From NCBI GenBank assembly GCA_033782935.1, contig JAWQEG010002462.1:35001-99000 (forward strand): a stretch of 64,000 nucleotides of DNA, written 5' to 3'. This DNA comes from Petrolisthes cinctipes. Taxonomy: Eukaryota; Arthropoda; Malacostraca; Decapoda; Porcellanidae. Positions within the stretch are counted from its first letter, which is position 1. Each line of letters begins with the position of its first letter. The position numbers were made by a program, and so were the translations under genes. The notes under the pieces were generated by a model, which worked only from the letters and a program-made list of their open reading frames with translations, ran no database searches and was not told where the DNA came from. Below, piece after piece: positions 54,631 through 64,000 of this stretch.

Positions 54631-54908
54631 TGTAGTGAATCAAGCAAGCATTCTAACACTGCGCTTCTCGACCCCCACTTGCCCTAGCCATTTTCCCGCC
54701 AAGGCACACCTTCACACAGGTGCTTGGCTTCCCCCAGCCACTCAGTTGACTCCCCACCACGCACACGTGAACACCTCTCCACTCCCCTCGCTACTCTCAG
54801 CAAAACACACCACACTCACCTTGCTGCTTGATTCACCACAACCTCCTACCAAGTGTTCCTTACCAATAAACTACCTTGTACTGCACAGTGAGTCTTCAAT
54901 CATCCTGG
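54631..54908 (+). repeat. 3' LTR of Ty3-type element 2, truncated
   Basis: Gap-free match to the 5' LTR up to ATCATYCTGGG. Sequence beyond it belongs to the next element. Confidence 0.85.
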
Positions 54909-55232
54909 GGTGGGATCTTCAAAGCATCGTAAGTTGGTGGCGCTACGATCACCTTTACTCTCTCGTAGCCGCCATATTTGATCGAGGCTTACGAGGATCA
55001 TAAGTTGGTATCTCCAAAGCTTCATAACCTCCCTCGTAGCTCACGATGATAGCCTCGTAGCGAGCGTCGCTGCCCGTTTCGTTCCGTGTGTTTTGTTCAT
55101 CCCGCCACCCAGCTGACTGGCTCTCAGCCAATCACAATGAAGGAAACAATATGTCCTTGGTACTGTAAGCCAATCATAACGTAGTATTACAATGTCAACA
55201 AATAAACATTGTCTCACCATCAGCTGATAGAG

Positions 55233-57362
55233 ATGACACAGTCACCAAGTTACATCAGACAGGAATTAACAGCAAAAGACAGGTAAGTGAATTAGGTAAA
55301 GGTAAAGAAGTGGACCTTACTGTATAATAGATATTTTACTGTCATTACCCACTATTTTGGACCATTCTAAGACACTTTTCCTCTATGGTTTTTCTTCCTC
55401 AAATGCCCCGTTTCCAAGATAGGGCATATTCAAATGGGGCATTTTGAAATTAGCCTGACCTTACCTGACCTGACCTAACCTAACCTAGACCGCATCAGAC
55501 TACCGGGACCTAACCTGGGCAAACTATCGGGACCTAACCTGGGCAAACTACCGGGAAATAATCGTGATAAAGTACAATAAATGACAGGGATAAAATACTA
55601 GGACCCAGCCGGATCTGGCAACACTGCTGAATTCAGGTCCACTTCTGTACTAATACCGTGAATTATTATACTGTGTTGATAAACATTTAACACAACAGTG
55701 GAGATAAGGCAGCTGCCCCCCCGGGCATATTTTTAATATCATGCCAATCACTGGTATATTGTATATAGATTTTTGGTTAGGTTAGGTTTGGCTAGTTTAG
55801 TTTAAGATAGGTTAGGTTACGTACTGTAAATCAAGAACAGCATGATACAAATAGTTTACTGGTAGCTGGTTGTCATGAAAATAAATCAAAGACATTGACT
55901 GGGAGGACATTATATTGTTTTAACTTCTACTGTCACTGTTTTATTTCCTTTACACCTACCTACAGTAGTTTCTATATTAATCTCAAAATCTGTACAGTTG
56001 ATTGCCATTACCAAGTAACAGGTAGAAATATACCGTATGTAGTGAAATCTGGCAAGTGCAATATAATAACTAAGACTTCAAACAGTTTTATTGAAAGACA
56101 GATCAAGGAAATAAATTATATAAGCATTATTTATATTATGGATTCGGCTGTTGGCATGGGCACACATAGGTTGAAGGATGGGGGGGGGGGGAGTGTCCAT
56201 TGCCTGATTTAGATACAGTACCATTTTAATACGATAACCAGCAGGTATTGTAATTTATTCTGCTTGGTTCTGCTTTGTTATTGAATTATGTACCATTTTT
56301 CGTTATATTTCAGGTGGTGACACTAGTGACACAAAGACATTCACCCACATAGAAGAGGCTATGGCTCAAGTCATTAAAGAAGTGCAAGCGTCGGGTATTT
56401 CTGTGGACTCCAAGACCCAGGCAGTATGTACAGTATACAACAGTAAAAAATATCCTGCTGTTCATCTAGGCTAGTAATATGGAAATCTTCCCTCATTGGC
56501 ACTATGTGAAGTAATTACATTGAGAGTTTATATATATAAAACATACATTTTGAGCAGCATTACCTCTCAATTTCATTCAAAGTTAAACAGTGCAAATCAT
56601 AAGGCATTAGTCCTAGGAACAAATATACAAGATGTTCTCATATATCCATACCTTCAGTAAATACGGTACATGTACAGTGATGACCCAATATACAGGAGTC
56701 AAGTACATAGTGATTTATACATTTTGTGTATCATATAAATAACTCCTGTTAGCAGTTCATGTAGTCGAAAAAATTGGAGCCATGTTAATCAAAACTAAAT
56801 TTGTGATGCTTTGTTGGATTCCATATGTATCATATGAGTACTTTAACCAAGTAAAAATTGCAGTACTGCTGCTGTACTTATATGTATGACTAATTATATA
56901 CTGCTTTCTTTAAGAGTGACTTTACAATTTTAATTCATAACGATAATCCTTAATATTTCTCTAAAATTATATGAAAGTTGCTAATTTTCATAATTTCATA
57001 ATAAGGTGATGTGGATGACCCAGGACTGCCATCAAGGGCCCCTTCACCTAGACCTGGGCCAAGTTGGCAGGACTTCGGGCCAGTTACAGTGGAAGACTGT
57101 GAGGTTTTGACTGGCGACAGCTTGCCGAAGCTGGTAGAACCTACCACCAAGTGAGGAGCATTCGTACCACAGCTCTGTAGCCTCAAGTCGCCCTTCCTCT
57201 AGGTCAGCTGGAGGTGTGACAGCTCATCTGGAAGCTACGCTAGCTCCAGATATACTAGTTGTCCATAAGACTATAAGGGATATTTTGATGGATCTTGCAG
57301 AAAATATAGCCACAATATCAGAAACTTTGGTGAACATTAAAAAGGCTATCGAGAAAAGGTGA
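55233..57362 (+). pseudogene. Exon-like coding remnants inside the 4.15-kb transposon
   Basis: Candidate exon a: 55233-55282, MTQSPSYIRQELTAKD, donor GTAAGT. Exon b: about 56314-56422, acceptor TATTTCAG, text HIEEAMAQVIKEVQASGI, donor GTATGT. Exon c: about 57003-57362 in two frames, GDVDDPGLPSRAPSPRPG then SVASSRPSSRSAGGV and a helical C-terminus ending VNIKKAIEKR and TGA. Exon c needs a one-base shift near 57140. The low-complexity middle and helical tail recall the second halves of Myb/SANT proteins such as the one at 37526, but no domain is certain. Introns include the 55341-55626 repeat. Confidence 0.4.
55341..55626 (-). repeat. Dispersed repeat with CAGTGTTGCCAGATCC end, copy 2
   Basis: Reverse-orientation copy of 44527-44800; one block (CCGGGACCTAACCTGGGCAA) is tandemly duplicated here. 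Confidence 0.75.
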
Positions 57363-58830
57363 TTTGTTTTCAAGTGTGTTTTGTTGTGTGTGTGTGATTT
57401 TTTTGTTTAATGATTAGTGTGGTTTAAGTTGTGTTATATTTTGTGACAGAGTTATTAGTGTGCAAGTATGTTTTTAGTTGTGTGGTTTGTGTGTAGGTTT
57501 CAATCTAAATTATTGTTAACTTCTGCTTGTTTTTTAAGAAATTACAATATTTATTTTCATTATATATTTTGTCTTTCAAATATAGCTTTTAACATTCACA
57601 TTTCATGTTAGATTTATTATTCTTTGAGTAAAATCAACTTTTTTTTCATGCATTCTTATCTTTGGCCAATAATATTAATGTCTTAGTTTTATTTACATAT
57701 CAAGGTTCGAAGATTAACTATAAGGATATACTTATGCCGTACTGTGGCTTTAATCTTATTGTATTTTAATAATTTCTCTGCCATATTTGTGATATGTCCA
57801 AGCAATGTGAAGAGTGCCAAACAAGTACTGTAGTCATTAAGGAATTGGTGTTTTTTTGTTTTCAGTCATTGTTGGAAAGTACATGAGTTCAAACAGCTTT
57901 CCAATATCATAAATTTGCAGGTTTTTACTCAGGTATATATAATGTAATGAACTGTGATAATGCAGGAAACTAATAGTATAAATAGCTAGGGAGGTATCAT
58001 GGATTTCTGTAAACTTTACAGGTGTCATATGTAAATAAAATGTAGGTTTTTTTATAGTTTATAATTAAAACATTAAGAAAAACCAATACCAGTCACATAT
58101 TTGTTATATGCTGTTGAAAAGCATTTATTTTAGAAAAATACAAGTCTTATGTAATATGAGAACAGGTGAAAATTATGTATTAAATTATACTGTTCAATAA
58201 CATTAATTGAATTGGTTGGAAAGGTTCATGTACGGTACATGTTATTGAGACTTTTACAACATGATAATATTTGCATTAGATAATTCTGAGACATATTTTT
58301 GTCTTTAGATTCGGGAATATGGTCAACCTTTTACACATCTCCAGTATATATCAGTAGGTATATAATTCCAGTTATTTAAATGTTACCAGCTCACACATCA
58401 CATTAATGTGCTTGTAATATTTTCATTAGAGAGTCAATCAATCATAAAGAAAGTTTATTAACCTTAAGAATATCCACTTCATGCAAAGGACTATGGATTA
58501 AAGACTCATACCACATGGATTAAGTTAGGTCTAACTATGCAATGAAGAATTTCTGCTTTGTTTGCAGGTAACTGGAAGCCACTTTCCTGCAATTAGTAAG
58601 TCACCATTATATCCTATTATTCTTAAACACTCCAAAAGTAATGATACACAAAAAAGTATTTGTAACTTTCTATTTCACAGTGCATCAGTTTAAATTGACA
58701 CTTGCAGCTCCATTCTCCTAAGCTGCTCACTGAATCCCCTCCTCTTGTTTATATTTACCGATGAGTGACAACAACAACAACCATTATGTCGCCTGTGTCG
58801 GCCGCGCCAAGTGTAAATAAACTCAAATCT
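57363..58830. other. AT-rich gene-free interior of the 4.15-kb transposon
   Basis: No coding exon recognised. A minus-strand ATG with a Val-rich start and GTAAAT donor near 58760-58795 is too short to call. Confidence 0.4.
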
Positions 58831-59055
58831 CACTATTTACGGGTTGTTTATCGACTACGCGACCCTGCTATCAGCCTTAAGAGTGCTTTTCAGTTCTCGT
58901 AGCGCTACGAACAAATATGGCGCATAATGGCGGACGAAAACTCCCTTACGATGCTTTGAAGATACGATCGTAGCGGTTATGAACAACTTACGAGCAAATA
59001 TGGCGCTACGAGAATCATAACTGCGGTTACGATGCTTTGAAGATCCCACCCCAGC

Positions 59056-59795
59056 TCTCGTTCACTAAGACCTAGCAGCACTTTAGCTGCCACTGTCGCT
59101 TCCACCATCTCCCTCCATTTTCTCACTCTTAGTTCACTAATTACCACATTCAGCATGGTAGCTCTCTCTCGTTCATACTTATCACATACCATCAACACAT
59201 GTTCTACTGTCTCATCTTCCCTACTCTCACACATCCCACACACCTTACTACCTTCATTACTCCATCTATATATTCTGTCATTCACCTCCAGTGACTTCGT
59301 TCTTGCCTTAAACATCAGCTCACTTCCCCAGCTACCATCATAGAACACTTCACTCCTTGGTATGTCCTTAGAGGAGTACCAATCTAGCGTGCTCTTCTGA
59401 CTTATGCCTCTCATCCATTCATCTCTGCCTATTTCTTGTATCCGTCTCTTAATCTCATTCATCCATTTCTCATCACTCCATCTGCCCCTTTCATCTAGCA
59501 TTGGGTACTGCATTGCACACTTTTCCATTCTCTTATCACACATCCTTCTCCACTTGGTGTACCGTCCTGTCCATTTATACCCCATCTGTCTTCATTCATT
59601 CCCTCTAGTCTAACGTTATATATACCTAAACACTCCTTTGGCTATCCTCTCCTCAAACGTAATCCATCCAGCGTCACCTCTTATTGCTTCCACACCTACA
59701 TACTTGATATATTTACCATTTACTGCAGTACTTCCAGAATTATGACCTCTCTTTCCATATAGCCTGTGTAAGAGTTCCCGTAGCCAACCGTATAT
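59056..59795 (-). pseudogene. 3' fragment of a second type of non-LTR retrotransposon
   Basis: The minus-strand frame 59585-59056 reads KWRRMCDKRMEKCAMQ, DWYSSKD, a zinc-knuckle-like CGMCESREDETVEHVLMVC, and ends KVLLGLSEREL at the border with the 4.15-kb transposon. Cys-x2-Cys...EHxxxxC after the reverse transcriptase is usual for jockey/CR1-type ORF2 C-termini. Upstream text continues to about 59795 (LLHRLYGKRGHN) with stops near 59590-59615. The reverse transcriptase and endonuclease are absent. Different family from the element at 2944-6400. Confidence 0.7.
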
Positions 59796-59843
59796 CCAGT
59801 AATGAATCGGGTGAATTTATCTAATAACAGTATTATATTTCAG

Positions 59844-61327
59844 AGAGTTTTTACGCATCATTGTTGAGAGCAAGTGGTGGGAAGTAGGATTCATATCATG
59901 TAAACAAGAAGCCAAATGTATCCCCACCACCACAAGTCAGCAGAGCACACACACACAACGGATTCTCTGTACCAACTTCCAGGAACTCCTTAAGCTTTAC
60001 CCACATCTGGCCGCCACTGTCATGGACAAATGTATTACCAAGTCTGAGAAATCTCCTGGTCACAGAGAATATGACTGCAGATTGTTGGAAGATAATTACT
60101 ATATGGAAGATGGTAAATATTTAGGGAGTAATAGTCAGAAAATACAGTACATAAATGCCTTCATGTTACTTATACATATATACTAATTTAATAGCTATGT
60201 GCAGTTTTCACTTTGATTAAAAGGGGTTACCTTTTTTGAGGACAATGGGAGGCTACTGATTCCTCCAACAGATGTAATAAATGAACCATACAACCTTACT
60301 AATACATGCCTTGACTTTACTATGTGTAGCATTAAGGAGGTAATACAATTTTGGTACATATAAAAACTGTAATTCCTCCAAAATATGCCAGGAGATAGGA
60401 CCTGATGAACGAAAATAATGGTGGCCTGTTGTCTGGAATAGTTTGAAGAAAGTGGTTGCTTCAGATTTACCAACACTGTAATATCTTGATAAAGGAAGAA
60501 ACTCTTTTTGGTAAATTAGAGAGTTACTGTTTCCTCAAAACTATTCCAGGAAATAAATCACCTCAGTGTTACTAATAGGTGAACAGTTTCAGAACATATA
60601 CTAGTTCAAAGGAATCGGTAGCTTCCAAACTATATTAAGAAACGGATACCCCCTTCACAGGATTAAGGTGATGTGTTTTCTAGGAGAGTTTGGAGGAATC
60701 AGTAGCCTTCCAATTTACCATGAAGAGTTTCTCCCTTTAAATATTATATCAACATTGGGTGTGTTACATACACATTAAAGGATTCAAGGGGCTCCAACGT
60801 ACAAAGAGGATGTATTACTTTATAAGTAATACGTTTAATGACATATTTTTGGAGGAAGCCAGTGCCCTCCAATTCACCATCAAGAGAATATTACCTTAAC
60901 CTCATGTAAACTAATTTCAACTGTCCCTGTTTTCCTAGGCATGTGGTCTTCAGTGAGTGTAAAATGAAGTGATGGACACAAGTATTTATTCACTGTATAT
61001 TGAGGATCTACAATAGTCTTCATAATCAGTACTAATAGTAAACTCCATCTCTTCACTCCTTTGTTTCCAGGTAAGAGTCCATTTACACCTAAGAACACCC
61101 TGAAGCCAGGTGTAAAGGTGGTGATAGCGGATGCATCAATGTGGAAACGTGAACACCCGCTGACCTACATGACTGAATACAAATGTCACGCTCTCCTCAA
61201 ACACCCATTGGTTGAGGCTTGGCTCACATACAAGTTCCCGGGAGTCATATGCAAAGTGGATAGCTTATACACTTTTGTTTCTGAGAGTTGTATCAGTGGC
61301 CATCTTCAGCAGTTTCGTTATTGGGAT
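59844..61327 (+). CDS. Two exons of a spliced gene, possibly a TRPA-type channel (partial)
   Basis: Exon A 59844-60112 (acceptor TATTTCAG, donor GTAAAT) encodes EFLRIIVESKWWEVGF, ELLKLYPHLAATVMDKC and EYDCRLLEDNYYMED. Exon B 61071-61327 (acceptor TTTCCAG, donor GTAAGT) encodes KSPFTPKNTLKPG and ALLKHPLVEAWLTYKFPG. Both are phase-compatible (phase 1 between them) and free of stops. LLKHPLVxxWLxxK, preceded by a VMDKC...YDxRLLED block, resembles the linker between ankyrin repeats and the first membrane segment of TRPA/painless-like cation channels; this comes from memory and is not tested. Upstream and downstream exons are not in the window as far as I can see. The intron carries TTAA-family MITEs. 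Confidence 0.5.
60195..60770. repeat. Cluster of CCTCCAAA-family MITE copies
   Basis: Several partial copies in both orientations: GATTCCTCCAACAGATG (60259), ATTAAGGAGGTAATACAATT (60330), AATTCCTCCAAAATATGCCAGGAGATAGG (60370), CTATTCCAGGAAATAAATC (60540) and GAGAGTTTGGAGGAATCAG (60683). They fill the intron between the two exons. Confidence 0.65.
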
Positions 61328-61800
61328 GTAAGTACAGAAATTATTAAACTTCTTTGATAACTATCATTTAAGTAGCAGTAGTGTTTGTAGTTACTCTAGT
61401 TTGATTGACAGCAAAATGTAACACACCATCAATTGGGGCACTTGGACTCACGAATGGCAAATTTTTATTGTACAGTACAGTACTAAGGTTTGTACTGCAA
61501 CATCTTAATCACTTAAAAAGCTGTACTGTATGGGTAATGAAACAAACAAGCAAATATCATATGTGAAAACACTGCTGTCTATATTATGGTTCATGAATGT
61601 TACTGTACAACAAACACACTATTGCTTATTTAATATTTTAGTATGTGTGGCATATCATCCATATCCTCTAGCCATTGTTACTGGCTTTCCTCTTCTTCAA
61701 TTACAACATCCACTTTGACAACCTTCATCCTGATGACTCCGGCATTGTCTTCTTCACTTTTTACCGGTATGTCGGCATCAGTTTTTGTATAGTGGAGTTT
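61328..61800. other. Intron or spacer after exon B
   Basis: No further exon of the 59844-61327 gene recognised. Confidence 0.45.
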
Positions 61801-61932
61801 ATGGACTGTATGCAAGAATATCTGTGGTGTTGACGATGCCGTGGTACTGGTACGATGGCTCCGTAGTGTGTCTGGAGTCATGGTACTAGCACCATGCCAT
61901 CATTAACACCACGGATGTTCTTGCATATGGTC
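61801..61932. repeat. Palindromic hairpin repeat, copy 2
   Basis: Same family as 17274-17412: GGTACTGGTACGATGGCTCC in the left arm and GGATGTTCTTGCATATGGTCC at the right. Arms of about 60 bp, more diverged from each other than in copy 1. Confidence 0.8.
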
Positions 61933-62317
61933 CAATGGTCTACTGATGCCTTCTTTCTCACTGCTGCCAACTTGTTAAGAATGTTTTGCTGCTGCTGGTA
62001 CCTCACACTCTCTCCTCACTATTCAAAATAAATATATCACTACAGTATATAGTGAACTCTTATTTGACATTGGTATTTTGGGTGTGTAATGAAACTGTGT
62101 ACAGAAAACCCTCATTGTACAGTACACTGGTATTATGGGTGTGTAATATAGTGTACAATAAGTATTTACAGTACATACATTCATTTCACATACATAATCT
62201 CAGTGTAAAAAGAGAGTTTACTATAACCTCCTCAGAGACAGCAGCAAATTTTCTTGAAATATTTTGACATTTTCTGGAGAACAGTCTGGACCTGGGAGAT
62301 TATCTTTGAAATCTAAG
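61933..62317. other. Gene-free spacer
   Basis: Contains a short repeat: GGTATTTTGGGTGTGTAATG and GGTATTATGGGTGTGTAATA. Nothing else recognised. Confidence 0.45.
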
Positions 62318-62815
62318 GACATAATACAACATATACATAATACAACATATACATAATACATTCATATACATAATGCAACACATACATAATACAACATATA
62401 CATAATACAACATATACATAATACAACATATACATAATACAACATATACATAATACAACATATACATAATACAACACATACATAATACAACATATACATA
62501 ATACAACATATACATAATACAACATATACATAATACAACATATACATAATACAACATATACATAATACAACATATACATAATACAACATATACATAATAC
62601 AACATATACATAATACAACATATACATAATACAACATATACATAATACAACATATACATAATACAACATATACATAATACAACATATACATAATACAACA
62701 TATACATAATACAACATATACATAATACAACATATACATAATACAACACATACATAATACAACATATACATAATACAACATATACATAATACAACATATA
62801 CATAATACAACATGT
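62318..62815. repeat. 16-bp minisatellite, about 31 copies
   Basis: Unit ATACATAATACAACAT, highly homogeneous; a few CACATACA variants and one TTCATATACATAATG interruption near 62360. All three minus-strand frames stay open, giving false Tyr/Cys/Val ORFs. Confidence 0.95.
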
Positions 62816-63064
62816 CAGGTAATAGCCTATAGTTGACCCTCAATATTTAAGATGAATGAATTTAGCACATACAGTATATCCTTTTAATACAGGTTCAATA
62901 AATCACTTTGTATAGTAATGAATAACAGAAGCCTGGGAAAACATTTGTTGGTGGTCTTCAATGAAGGACTGAGTGTAAAATGAAGTGTTGAAACAAGTAT
63001 TTATTTATTCATTGTACAGTATATTGAGGGTCTACAACTCTACAGTACCCTACTTAATACATTA
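62816..63064. other. Gene-free spacer
   Basis: AT-rich; GTGTAAAATGAAGTGTTGAA and TATTTATTTATTCA here resemble 60955-60990, so part of the adjoining intron sequence is duplicated. Confidence 0.45.
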
Positions 63065-63504
63065 TATATTACTAAATTTGTAAGTGGGCAATACACTCTT
63101 GTGGTTTGTTGAAGTGCCTTGATTCCTCCAAAGTTTGCTGGGAAACAAACAGTACCAAGTTAACAAACATAATGGTGGCCTGTTGTTGCTTGGAATAATT
63201 TGGAGTTAACAGTTGCTCCAGACAGAATTACCACCAACACTGTAATTCTCCCTGAACATAACAACAGAAAATAAATTAAGTGCAATTGCCTTGTATTATT
63301 CTATTTACCCTAATTTAAGGTACCACCCACCAGCTTTGTCAAGAGTTAAGGAGGTAATACAATGTTGAAAAATCTGGTGCAACCGTTTCCACCTAACTAT
63401 TCCAAGCAACAGGCCACCATTATATTGTTAATCTAGTCCTGTTTCCAGACATACTTTGGGGGAATCAAGGCATTCTATTGTACTAAAAGTGTATTGTCCC
63501 CTTA
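63065..63504. repeat. CCTCCAAA-family MITEs, one with both TTAA ends
   Basis: 63346-63504 is a complete-looking copy: it starts TTAAGGAGGTAATACA and ends TGTATTGTCCCCTTAA, an inverted pair matching at 13 of 16. Inside are ACTATTCCAAGCAACAGGCC and CCTGTTTCCAGACATACTTT. A second, inverted copy lies at about 63065-63240 (CCTTGATTCCTCCAAAGTTT and GGTGGCCTGTTGTTGC). TTAA ends suggest mobilisation by a piggyBac-type enzyme. Confidence 0.7.
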
Positions 63505-63526
63505 AGGACCTCAGCATTTCATGGTT

Positions 63527-63940
63527 GTATTTATATTTTTTCTTGTCATACAAATATTTTCATATCATGAAGTGTATTAATGTGATATATTATAATTTTT
63601 CAGAATAAATATTTATTTTCATTAGGTAATATAGTATTGTTAATTTAATATATTTTGTCATACTTATATTTTCTTATAATTAACTGTGATGCATAGAATT
63701 AATTATACAAAACCTGTTATTAACTAGTCACATTGTTCCAGGATAAATATTAATTTTCATTATGTAATACAATGCTGTGCAGTTCCACATAGGTGTTTCT
63801 AATATACACACATTACAGTTTATTTATATTTTTCCTTGTCATACATATATTTTCATATCATGAAGTGTATTAATGTGATATATTATAATTTTTCAGAATA
63901 AATATTTATTTTCATTAGGTAATATAGTATTGTTAATTTA
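63527..63940. repeat. Direct duplication of a 118-bp AT-rich segment
   Basis: 63527-63645 and 63822-63940 share TATCATGAAGTGTATTAATG and GATATATTATAATTTTTCAG almost perfectly, about 295 bp apart. The stretch between has a more diverged third relative. Confidence 0.85.
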
Positions 63941-63962
63941 CCCACAGAGGTTTTCTTACTAC

Positions 63963-63995
63963 ACACACACACACACACAACACACACACACACAG
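63963..63995. repeat. (CA)n microsatellite at the window end
   Basis: ACACACAC run with one CAACAC interruption; window ends just after. Confidence 0.9.
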
Positions 63996-64000
63996 TACAG

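Larger units (their letters stand above)
48214..54908 (+). mobile_element. Ty3-type LTR retrotransposon 2, multi-stop, 3' LTR truncated
   Basis: 5' LTR from TGTAGTGAATCAAGC at 48214, primer-binding site at 48518, gag, pol, polypurine tract TGGGGGGAGGGGGGG near 54613-54628, and 3' LTR from 54631. The two LTRs align without gaps over about 275 bp with only two differences seen. The 3' LTR stops at about 54908, where the inverted repeat of another transposon begins, so the last 30 or so bases and the right target duplication are missing. TATGT (48209-48213) would be the left target copy. Confidence 0.88.
54903..59055. mobile_element. 4.15-kb DNA transposon with TGGGGTGGGATCTTCAAAGC ends
   Basis: The left end (54905 on) and the complement of the right end (59055 back) share TGGGGTGGGATCTTCAAAGC plus ATCGTAA, 27 bp in all. 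Inner copies of ATGCTTTGAAGAT, CGTAGCGCTACGA and ATATGGCGC lie near both ends, i.e. multiple subterminal repeats. Flanks differ (LTR on the left, non-LTR fragment on the right) and no target duplication is found. The interior has coding remnants but no transposase I recognise, so superfamily is unknown. Confidence 0.75.

Noticed and set aside
61678..61881. Minus-strand frame beside the hairpin repeat
   Set aside because: Half of it is the hairpin arm and the rest has no homology signal; not called.
62300..62843. Tyr/Cys/Val repeat protein on the minus strand
   Set aside because: 16-bp satellite read in three frames; every frame gives the same text.
1..64000. tRNA, rRNA or snRNA genes
   Set aside because: No cloverleaf with A/B boxes, rRNA core or snRNA motif was recognised by eye; a covariance-model scan would be decisive.

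Overview
The window reads as a eukaryotic, non-coding, repeat-dominated chromosome segment from an arthropod, most likely a decapod crustacean. The basis is an interstitial block of CCTAA/TTAGG telomere-type repeats, very dense micro- and minisatellites, AT-rich spacers, spliced genes with GT/AG junctions, and a mix of piggyBac, hAT, P-like, Ty3 and non-LTR elements. The species call is inference. Nothing bacterial or plasmid-like is present.

Layout. 1-2.5 kb: a dispersed AACGCACTC repeat field around a broken leucine-rich-repeat-like coding remnant. 2.6-6.8 kb: a dead RTE-like non-LTR retrotransposon (minus strand) sitting inside an AATTTACAT array. 6.8-9.0 kb: AT-rich and ACATAC repeats. 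9.0-10.5 kb: 5' part of a hAT element. 10.5-22.1 kb: almost wholly satellite DNA (a 28-bp CA-rich minisatellite, a C-rich minisatellite, a 35-bp purine minisatellite, about 2 kb of polypurine, interstitial telomere, TAA arrays), a hairpin repeat, and a 0.6-kb duplication at 18.5 and 21.6 kb.

22.15-29.77 kb: an apparently complete piggyBac element with TTAA target duplications and CCC/GGG ends. Its three-exon transposase keeps all three catalytic Asp and the C-terminal cysteine-rich domain. Its introns hold a THAP zinc-finger exon, a 99-bp-armed foldback, and a non-LTR fragment split by a 964-bp long-TIR transposon with a 9-bp target duplication.

31.5-48.2 kb: nested elements. A hAT element (32826-48180) was split by a P-superfamily-like element (37142-47743, 8-bp target duplication, broken transposase). 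That element also holds a broken Myb/SANT gene and a 1.1-kb foldback, and was itself hit by a young, intact Ty3-type LTR retrotransposon (38058-43254, LTRs one base apart, 5-bp target duplication).

48.2-59.8 kb: a second Ty3-type element whose pol frame carries five in-frame stops but no other visible break. Its 3' LTR ends abruptly at the inverted repeat of a 4.15-kb DNA transposon, which abuts a non-LTR 3' fragment. 59.8-61.3 kb: two well-formed exons that look like a host gene, possibly a TRPA-type channel. The remainder is TTAA-ended MITEs, a second copy of the hairpin repeat, a 16-bp minisatellite and a 120-bp duplication. Apart from the two exons and possibly the LRR remnant, every coding region seen appears to belong to mobile DNA. 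All family names are from motif recognition by eye; no database search was run.
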